NCBI GenBank assembly: GCA_038239195.1
Contig: JBBSEZ010000451.1
Coordinates: forward strand, 1-8,073
Reading direction: 5' to 3'
Origin: JBBSEZ01 sp038239195
Lineage (GTDB): Bacteria; Planctomycetota; Planctomycetia; Gemmatales; Gemmataceae
DNA length: 8,073 nucleotides
A model generated the notes under the pieces. The model searched no databases, was not told where the DNA came from, and saw nothing but the letters and a program-made list of their open reading frames with translations. The position numbers and the translations under genes are program-made. The stretch's first letter is position 1. Each line of letters starts with the position of its first letter. Positions 1 to 5,163 of this stretch are shown piece after piece.

Positions 1-39
1 CTCGTTTAGCGACGCTTCGCAGAAGCGTCGCTAAACGAG
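1..39. repeat. Perfect 18-bp palindromic hairpin (REP-like or terminator)
   Basis: Positions 1-18 (CTCGTTTAGCGACGCTTC) are exactly complementary to 22-39, leaving a 3-nt loop (GCA). It lies 25 bases past the stop codon of the cytochrome gene on the minus strand, where a transcription terminator would be expected. No T-tract is visible on the minus-strand exit side because the window ends there. On the plus strand the hairpin is followed by GCCCCCGA rather than T residues. It could be a bidirectional terminator between convergent genes or a genome-dispersed palindromic repeat. The pairing is seen directly; the role is inferred. A second, smaller palindrome (51-65, AGCTCGC-C-GCGAGCT) overlaps the cytochrome stop codon. 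Confidence 0.75.
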
Positions 40-64
40 GCCCCCGACAAAGCTCGCCGCGAGC

Positions 65-502
65 TCACTCGTCCTTGGAGGGGAGTTTGTGGGCCTTGTG
101 GCACGTGGCGCAGGAACTGCTGAGGCCCTTGAGAGCGCTCTCGGCGGCCTTTCCCTTCTTGTCGTCGGCCGCCTTCGCGAGCTTCTTGGCGTTCGCCACG
201 TACGCCGAGGTCAGCTTCTTCCAGTTCTTCGCATCGCCCTTCGGCGGCTTGTTCTTGCTCAGGTCGGTGCCGAGCTGGCTCAGCTTCTTGGCCGCGACGC
301 TCAGCGCCTCGAAGTCCTTGTCCTTGAGGGCCTCCTTGGCCTTGTTGATCTGGGAGTCGCCGCCGGCGTGGGCGGCCGTCATGATCTCGGAAATGGTCGG
401 CGTCTTCTCTTTCTTCTTCTCTTTCTCCTCGGCGCCCGCGGTCGGCACCACCAGGGCGGCGCCCAGCACGAGCAGGGCGCTCAGGCCGATCAGTCGCGTC
501 AT
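65..502 (-). CDS. Small exported cytochrome c'-like protein with C-terminal CxxCH
   Basis: The 145-aa product starts with a Sec-type signal peptide: MTR, a hydrophobic run at about residues 4-22, and probable cleavage after TAGA. A very Lys-rich, mostly helical mature protein follows. One heme c attachment site, CATCH, lies near the C terminus (131-135). One CxxCH after a helical bundle is the arrangement of class II cytochromes (c'/c556), and Met41 in SEIMTAAHAG is a plausible distal heme ligand in the c556 manner. The expected role is periplasmic electron transfer or gas/heme sensing, with no partner visible. ATG at 502-500 is chosen because it begins the signal peptide and has AAGGAG at 516-511, 8 nt upstream. 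A longer open frame continues upstream but runs antisense to the arginase gene in another frame and is not coding. It is separated by 125 nt from the arginase gene, so it may have its own promoter. Confidence 0.85.
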   Translation of the reverse strand: MTRLIGLSALLVLGAALVVPTAGAEEKEKKKEKTPTISEIMTAAHAGGDSQINKAKEALKDKDFEALSVAAKKLSQLGTDLSKNKPPKGDAKNWKKLTSAYVANAKKLAKAADDKKGKAAESALKGLSSSCATCHKAHKLPSKDE

Positions 503-627
503 CGAACGTTCTCCTTGTGACACGAACCAGCGCCGCGGCAGGACCTCCCCGCCCGACGCTGGAATCACGGAAGAACGTATCGCCCGCGGCCGGTGGCGGC
601 AAGCGCCCTCGCCTGAGGAAGGCCCGA

Positions 628-1455
628 CTACGGCACCTCGTAGTGGCGCAGCAACAGATGTTCCAGCAACCACACCAGCGTACTCAGGCTGCGGTCGTCG
701 CGGTCGCGGCCGGGGTCGAACTCCGAGACGAACACGCCGGCGACCTTGGGCGACCACACCGCGTCGAGGAGCCGCAACACTTGCTGCGGCGACAGGCCAA
801 ACGGCACCGGCTGGCCGACCCCCGGGAAGAACGTCGGGTCGAACACGTCGCAATCGAGGTCGAGGAACACCTTCTCGGCCGCCAGCGCGCTCGCGCGCAG
901 CGCAGCAAGGGCCGGCTCGGGGCGCACGGCCAGGTCGGCGGCGGAGAAGGCGTGGCGGAACGTCTGCGCGACGTAGTCGGGGGTGAGCAGGAGGTCGCGG
1001 TGGCCGACGTTGATGAGCGGCGGGAGCGGGCCGTCGCAGTGAAGCAGAAAGTTGCCGTGGGACAGTTCCTGCGTGCAGTCGCGGAAGTGGTGGACGTCGA
1101 GGTGGGCGTCGAACTGCACCACGAGGGCGCGCTCGCCCAGCGCCGACAGCTCGTCGTAGACGGGCAGGGCGCCGAGGTGGTTGCCGGCCAGCCAGATCAG
1201 GAAGTCGCCCTGGCGCAGGGCCTGGCGCACGGCGTGGCGGCCGCGGCGCCTCCAGTCGGCGTAGTCGGCGAGCGACTCGAAGCCGAATTCGCGCAGGCGG
1301 ACGTGCTCGGTGTAGGCGCGGGCGCGCGTCGGGACGCGCTCGCGCCGGTTGTCGGCGAGCACCTCGCGCAGCTCGTCGGCCAGCAGGGTGGCGCCCGCGG
1401 CGCTGCCGGCGCTGCCGAACAGGTCGAAGGGGAAGCACACGATGCTCGTCTTCAT
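628..1455 (-). CDS. Arginase/agmatinase-family ureohydrolase
   Basis: The 275-aa product has the ordered metal-binding motifs of the ureohydrolase superfamily: GNH at 91-93 (position of the usual GDHS), DAHLD at 116-120 (three ligands), DCDVFDP at 201-207 (the DxDxxDP pair), PGVGQPVPFG at 211-220, and the late acidic motif SEFDP at 244-248. Length is slightly short for the family (about 290-320). These enzymes use a binuclear Mn centre to hydrolyse guanidino or related C-N bonds (arginine, agmatine, guanidinobutyrate, formiminoglutamate). The substrate cannot be read from sequence, and GNH for GDH suggests a divergent subfamily. It is probably cytoplasmic. ATG at 1455 follows a GAGGAAGAG Shine-Dalgarno that overlaps the end of the preceding membrane-protein gene 8 nt upstream, implying co-transcription and perhaps translational coupling. 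No urea-cycle or polyamine gene is adjacent. Confidence 0.88.
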   Translation of the reverse strand: MKTSIVCFPFDLFGSAGSAAGATLLADELREVLADNRRERVPTRARAYTEHVRLREFGFESLADYADWRRRGRHAVRQALRQGDFLIWLAGNHLGALPVYDELSALGERALVVQFDAHLDVHHFRDCTQELSHGNFLLHCDGPLPPLINVGHRDLLLTPDYVAQTFRHAFSAADLAVRPEPALAALRASALAAEKVFLDLDCDVFDPTFFPGVGQPVPFGLSPQQVLRLLDAVWSPKVAGVFVSEFDPGRDRDDRSLSTLVWLLEHLLLRHYEVP

Positions 1456-1463
1456 GCTCTTCC

Positions 1464-2525
1464 TCAGCGCAGCCTCGGGTCGCGCCCGCGCGGCAGAGGG
1501 GCCGCCTCGAACGCGTCCTCGACGGGGCGAGGCAGGGGCCCGGCCGATGGGGGCCTGGTGAGCAGCCACAGCCGGGCCAGCAGGAGCCCGCCGAAGACCA
1601 GCACGGCGACCAGGCCGGCGAGGTTGAGGAACAGCACCAGGATGCCGACCCACTTGCCCGGCCGGTCGAGCAGGACGAAGAGCAAGTTGAGCAGGAACAG
1701 GGCGGCGAGGACGGCGGGCGTGACGAACGTCAGCAATCGGGCGGCCATCCCAAGGCCATCGCGCTTGAGGTTCAGGCCAAGGGCGTGGATCGTGAAGCCC
1801 AGCACGATCAGCCGGGCGTAGTCGAGCAGCAGCGCGACGAGGACAAACGTCAGGGAGTGGGCAAAGGGGCCCCGATCCTCGGAGGCGGGGAGGGCCCGGA
1901 GCAGTTCGGAGGATTGCAGGAGAACGAGGGCGCCGAGGACGAGCAGGGCGATGGCCAGGGGGCGGGCGTGGGCGCGCGGGGGGGCGAGTACCCAGAAGGC
2001 CCCGGCGACGACGCCGAGCACCCAGTTGGCGACCAGGGCCAGGGCGAGGAACCACACCAGGACGATCAGCAGCGCCTCGGTGACGGAGCGGCCGCCGCGC
2101 GAGCCGCCCCCCGAGTCGAGGGCGAGGACGAACAGGAGCATCAGCAGCAAGAGCGCGCCCGCATAGAGGCCGTTGGCGATGGCCTGGAGCCCCGCCGCCA
2201 GGCCGATGCCGCCCCACCCCTCGCCCCCGGGAGAGGGCAGCAGTTGGGCGGGCCGCCCCGCGACCTCCCCCACGTCCTCTGCTTCGGGCAGTTCCTCGGA
2301 AAGGGCGGGGCGCGGCGGTGGAGGCGGGGCGTGTTCGGGGGGCGGTCCCCACGTGGTGGCCGTGCGCGGCGGCGCGGGCGCTGGCTCGGGCGAAGGGGCG
2401 GGGTCGCTGGTGTTCGGGGCGGTGAAGATGGTGCCGCACTCGGGGCACTTGACCGGCTTGCCGAGCAGGCTCTCGGGCAGGCGGAACGTCTTCTGACAGT
2501 TGGTACAGCGAACCGTGCCTTGCAT
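1464..2525 (-). CDS. MJ0042-type zinc-ribbon N-terminal multi-pass membrane protein
   Basis: The 353-aa product opens with a zinc ribbon: CTNC at 7-10 and CPEC at 27-30 with FRLPESLLGKPVKCPECGTIF between and after, matching the MJ0042/zinc-finger family found at the N terminus of many planctomycete and myxobacterial proteins. A Pro/Ala/Glu-rich linker (about 38-108) follows. The rest is hydrophobic, with about six membrane segments (approx. 118-136, 149-181 possibly two, 187-207, 222-250, 262-287, 292-321). The short C-terminal tail is Pro/Arg rich. The function is unknown; a cytoplasmic zinc ribbon on an integral membrane protein is all that can be said. ATG at 2525 is chosen because the ribbon begins directly after it; no clear Shine-Dalgarno precedes it. 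The gene is 77 nt after the FGE-like gene and 8 nt before the arginase gene. A GC-rich palindrome encodes part of the linker (LPSPGGEGWGG). Confidence 0.78.
   Translation of the reverse strand: MQGTVRCTNCQKTFRLPESLLGKPVKCPECGTIFTAPNTSDPAPSPEPAPAPPRTATTWGPPPEHAPPPPPRPALSEELPEAEDVGEVAGRPAQLLPSPGGEGWGGIGLAAGLQAIANGLYAGALLLLMLLFVLALDSGGGSRGGRSVTEALLIVLVWFLALALVANWVLGVVAGAFWVLAPPRAHARPLAIALLVLGALVLLQSSELLRALPASEDRGPFAHSLTFVLVALLLDYARLIVLGFTIHALGLNLKRDGLGMAARLLTFVTPAVLAALFLLNLLFVLLDRPGKWVGILVLFLNLAGLVAVLVFGGLLLARLWLLTRPPSAGPLPRPVEDAFEAAPLPRGRDPRLR
2212..2240. repeat. GC-rich imperfect palindrome inside the linker-coding region
   Basis: The arms CCCTC (2218-2222) and GAGGG (2233-2237) flank a CCCGGG core (2226-2231). 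On the minus strand it is read as PSPGGEGWGG in the disordered linker of the membrane protein. Such Pro/Gly-rich peptides in a linker are typical of a dispersed palindromic repeat captured in frame. The palindrome is seen directly; that it is a dispersed repeat is inferred from one copy only. Confidence 0.35.
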
Positions 2526-2602
2526 GGGTAGCTTGCCCGGGGATGAGGACAGAGTCGTTGAACGGTCCAATGTAACGCCGGGTAGTGGGGGCGACAACGG
2601 GC

Positions 2603-3583
2603 TCAAGCCGGCGGCTCGTCCAGAGGGCGGCACGGCAGCAACAGCGCCGGCCGAAAGCCCACCCACTGATTCCGCCGCGCCACCGACAGGCGGCGCCGGT
2701 GCCACGACGTCAGATGCGCCGGGTCGGAGCGCAAGAAGCAGCTCCCACGCACCGCCGCGTAAACGGCCGTCTCGCCAACGGGGGGCGCCACGCTCGGCCA
2801 GGCGGCGGGGACGTGGCCCGGATCGTCGCCGGGCGTCCTCTGGCACCATTCGGAGACGTTGCCCAGCAAGTCCTCGCAGCCGTAGGGGCTGCGCGTCCGC
2901 GGGTAGGCCCCGACGGGGCAGGTGCCCGAGGACTGCACGTTGGTCAGCTCGCGGGCTGCTTCGATTTTGATCGGGCGCTCGCCCCAGGGGCAGGGCCGTC
3001 CGTCCGCACCGCGCGCCGCCTTCTCCCACAGCCACTCCGTCGTCAGCGTCAGCCCCGCCCACTTGCAGTAGTGGAGCGCGTCGAGGTACGACACCCAGAC
3101 GACCGGGTGGTCCTCCCTTGTTTCGAAGGGATCATCTTCTCCCGCGTGGGAGAGGAACAGCTCGTTGTCGGGGTGGTCCGGGTGCGGCTGGTAGTCCGTC
3201 GCTTCGAGGAAGCGGCCGAACTGGGCGTTGGTCACGGGGAAGCGCGCCAGCGAGAAGCCCGGCGCGGTCGCCTCCTTCTTCTCCTTGCCCACGACGAAGC
3301 GCCCCGCCGGTATCCAGACCATCTGAGAGCCGTCAAGGGGGTTGGTCCACAACGCGGTCATCGGCGCCTGCCCGCGCCGCACCTGCGCCCGGTCGGCCTC
3401 GCATGACAGTACCAGCCCATTCTCCAGGGCGAAGTCGAGGACTACGGGGAAGTCGTCGGCCCCGTAGGCGCCCGTGACGAGCTGCCAGGCGCGCAGCGCG
3501 CGCTTCGCCGCATCGCCCTCGTAGCGCAGAGCGTCGAGGTCGGCGACGAGCTGGGCGGAGGGATATTGCTCCGCGAGGCTCAC
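2603..3583 (-). CDS. FGE/SUMF1-like (formylglycine-generating enzyme fold) protein coupled to the retron RT
   Basis: The 326-aa product has two parts. Residues 1-85 are a mainly helical N-terminal region that I do not recognise. Residues 88-312 carry the FGE-sulfatase fold: WIPAGRFVVG (90-99), FPVTNAQFGRFL (115-126), HPVVWVSYLDALHYCKWAG (159-177), LTTEWLWEKAARG (180-192), PVGAYP with SPYGCEDLLGNVSEW (223-246), VRGSCFLRS (278-286) and VGFRP (308-312). True FGEs oxidise a sulfatase cysteine using a Cys pair near the C terminus (SYLCHxSYC type). Here that stretch has a single Cys282 and no second Cys, so FGE catalysis is unlikely. Binding or scaffold roles are known for this C-type-lectin-like fold. 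The GTG start at 3583 overlaps the RT stop as GTGA and has AAGGAGG 6 nt upstream inside the RT gene, so expression is tied to the RT. It is probably the retron effector or accessory (inference). No sulfatase gene is present. Confidence 0.85.
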   Translation of the reverse strand: MSLAEQYPSAQLVADLDALRYEGDAAKRALRAWQLVTGAYGADDFPVVLDFALENGLVLSCEADRAQVRRGQAPMTALWTNPLDGSQMVWIPAGRFVVGKEKKEATAPGFSLARFPVTNAQFGRFLEATDYQPHPDHPDNELFLSHAGEDDPFETREDHPVVWVSYLDALHYCKWAGLTLTTEWLWEKAARGADGRPCPWGERPIKIEAARELTNVQSSGTCPVGAYPRTRSPYGCEDLLGNVSEWCQRTPGDDPGHVPAAWPSVAPPVGETAVYAAVRGSCFLRSDPAHLTSWHRRRLSVARRNQWVGFRPALLLPCRPLDEPPA

Positions 3584-5082
3584 GGCTCGCCTCCTTGCTC
3601 GCCCTCTTCCGGTCCCAGCAATTCTGTAACCTGGCGGAGCAGTTCGGCGCCTTCCTCGGGGTGAACCATGTGGACGTAGCTAGCGAAGCCGCGCAGGTAC
3701 TCCTTGAAGCGCGGCCGGCCCCGCGCCTGCGATTCCATGCCGTGTACCCGGCAGTTGTGCAGGACGGCGCGGAAGCGGCGGCGCGCCTCGCGGGGGACGT
3801 TCAGCTCGTCGTTGACGACGAGGCCGGTCACGAGCTGGCGCTGCGAGCGGCGCACGACATGGAACTTGCGGCGATTGACGAGGAAGCCCTCCTGGTGGCA
3901 GACCTGATCGACCCACCAGCGGAACCTGCCCAGGGCGGGCGGGGCCTTCTTGAACGAGAAGGTGAGGTCGTCGGCATAGCGCGTGTACGTCCCCTTGTTG
4001 CGCTTCGCCAGGCCGTCGAGCCGGGCGTCGAGTCGGCGACAAACGAGGTTGGAAATGGCGGGGGAGGTCGGGGCGCCCTGGGGGGCGACGCCGCTGCCCC
4101 ACTGCTTCGGGTTGGAGACGTAGCAGCACAGTCGCGCCAGAGTGGGGGCCACGTGCGTCGAGTCGTCGTGGCCGCTGAACCGGGCGTTACCGACGTAGTA
4201 GCCGAGGCTGGTGAACAGGCCCACCACGCGGTAGTAGTGGATGGTGGGGAAGAAGTCGGTCAGGTCGAACTTGACGATGACCTCGGCGCCGAGGTGCGGC
4301 AGGGCGTTGGTGACGGTCGAGCGCCCGGGCACGAACCCGTGGGCGGCGTCGTGGGCCGGCACTTGCGCCAGTATCTTGGCGAGCACCTGCCGCTGGGTGT
4401 AGCGGAGCTGGGGCCCGGGGGCACAGATGGTGCGCGAGGTGCCGTCGCGCTTGGGGATGGAGAAGGTGGTGTAAGGCCCGTTGTTGGCGTCGCTGGCGAG
4501 GAGGAAGTAGCCGAGCTGGCGCGTGGAGCGGACGTCGAGGAGCTCACGGAGCTGGCCGACGTTGGCGAGCGGGGGAACGCCGTGCTCGGCCTGAACGCTG
4601 GCGCCCTGCTTGTGGCGGAGGAGCGGGCCGTTGAGCGTGCCGTGAAACCACCCCTCCGGGCCCCAGTCGCGGTCCGCCTTCAGCGGCAGGGCGACTTCGC
4701 GCAGGTCGGCGTTCTTGACGAGCGCCCGGGCCGCAGACCGGACGTAATGGGCGGGGGCCCGGACGAGCCGGCGGTAGATGCGGGCCTGGGCCTCGGGCGA
4801 CACGTGCTTGGCGGCAAACCGGAGCAGGGCGAAGTGGTCCCCGGGCGCCCGGCTGGCGAAGAACTGGTCGAGGACGAGCCAGACGTGAGCGGCGGCGCGG
4901 TTGGCGGCGGCCTCGTACTCGCGGAAGCTCTGGATGGCGTCGAGCTCTTCCTGGATCTGGGGCAGCGTGGTCGGGAGGTGGGTGGCCAGTTCGTCGAGGC
5001 GGGCGTGCAAACTTTCGTCGAGGGCGGCGTTGGCCGGCAACGGCCGCAACACCCAGGGAGGAACGCGGTCCAGAAGCGCCAT
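3580..5082 (-). CDS. Retron-type reverse transcriptase with long N-terminal extension
   Basis: The 500-aa product has a helical N-terminal extension of about 190 residues followed by a complete RT domain. RT motifs in order: FSIPKRDGTSRTICAP (207-222), HGFVPGRS (248-255), KFDLTDFFPTI with catalytic Asp273 (271-281), QGAPTSPAISNLV (335-347), YTRYADDLTFSF with YADD at 369-372 (366-377), and LVNRRKFHVVRRSQRQLVTGLVVN (401-424). The retron-specific signatures NAxxH (NALPH, 259-263) and VTG (418-420) are both present. Retron RTs copy part of a structured ncRNA into RNA-linked msDNA and commonly act in anti-phage defence with an effector. Extensions of this size recall myxobacterial retron RTs such as Mx162. 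ATG at 5082 is chosen because the open frame further upstream overlaps the divergent HEAT gene; CGGAG lies about 10 nt before it. The stop overlaps the FGE-like start. No msr-msd is obvious in the 81 nt upstream. Retron assignment is firm; the subtype is not determined. Confidence 0.93.
   Translation of the reverse strand: MALLDRVPPWVLRPLPANAALDESLHARLDELATHLPTTLPQIQEELDAIQSFREYEAAANRAAAHVWLVLDQFFASRAPGDHFALLRFAAKHVSPEAQARIYRRLVRAPAHYVRSAARALVKNADLREVALPLKADRDWGPEGWFHGTLNGPLLRHKQGASVQAEHGVPPLANVGQLRELLDVRSTRQLGYFLLASDANNGPYTTFSIPKRDGTSRTICAPGPQLRYTQRQVLAKILAQVPAHDAAHGFVPGRSTVTNALPHLGAEVIVKFDLTDFFPTIHYYRVVGLFTSLGYYVGNARFSGHDDSTHVAPTLARLCCYVSNPKQWGSGVAPQGAPTSPAISNLVCRRLDARLDGLAKRNKGTYTRYADDLTFSFKKAPPALGRFRWWVDQVCHQEGFLVNRRKFHVVRRSQRQLVTGLVVNDELNVPREARRRFRAVLHNCRVHGMESQARGRPRFKEYLRGFASYVHMVHPEEGAELLRQVTELLGPEEGEQGGEP
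3590..3596 (-). promoter_or_regulatory. Strong Shine-Dalgarno deciding the GTG start of the FGE-like gene
   Basis: The minus strand reads AAGGAGG inside the last codons of the RT gene, 6 nt before GTG at 3583-3581. Together with the 4-nt GTGA start/stop overlap this is a classic translational-coupling arrangement, and it fixes the start although it is not an ATG. Confidence 0.8.
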
Positions 5083-5163
5083 CGCACCGACTCCGGGCCT
5101 GGTGTCCGAGAGAACTCTGTAGGACAATATCCCGACCGATGGGCCCGTCTGCAAGAGGTCGCC
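5083..5163. promoter_or_regulatory. Divergent intergenic region with inverted repeat, between RT and HEAT-AKR genes
   Basis: This 81-nt region must hold the start signals for both divergent genes. It contains an interrupted inverted repeat at 5103-5126: outer arms TGTCC/GGACA, with an inner AGAG-AA-CTCT. Next to it is the only AT-rich patch nearby (5124-5130, ACAATAT), a possible -10 region for the plus-strand gene. GGGCCC at 5142-5147 is a short palindrome. AAGAGG (5153-5158) is the likely ribosome site of the HEAT gene. The inverted repeat could be an operator shared by both genes or a hairpin in the RT leader; neither is proven. The region is too short for a typical retron msr-msd unless that RNA overlaps the HEAT gene. 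Confidence 0.45.

Noticed and set aside
503..1438. Upstream extension of the cytochrome frame
   Set aside because: Pro/Arg-rich shadow of the arginase gene; the signal peptide and Shine-Dalgarno place the start at 502.
2526..2602. Promoter for the zinc-ribbon gene (TTGGAC as a -35 box)
   Set aside because: No matching -10 box at suitable distance; too weak to annotate.
2603..5082. Diversity-generating retroelement (RT next to an FGE/C-type-lectin-fold protein)
   Set aside because: The RT has the QGAPTSP motif and retron NAxxH/VTG signatures instead of the DGR-type SQ motif, and I see no template repeat in the window resembling the 3' end of the FGE-like gene.
3595..5163. Long plus-strand open frame continuous with the HEAT-AKR gene
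   Set aside because: It is antisense to the well-supported RT gene and low-complexity; a proper ATG with Shine-Dalgarno lies at 5164.
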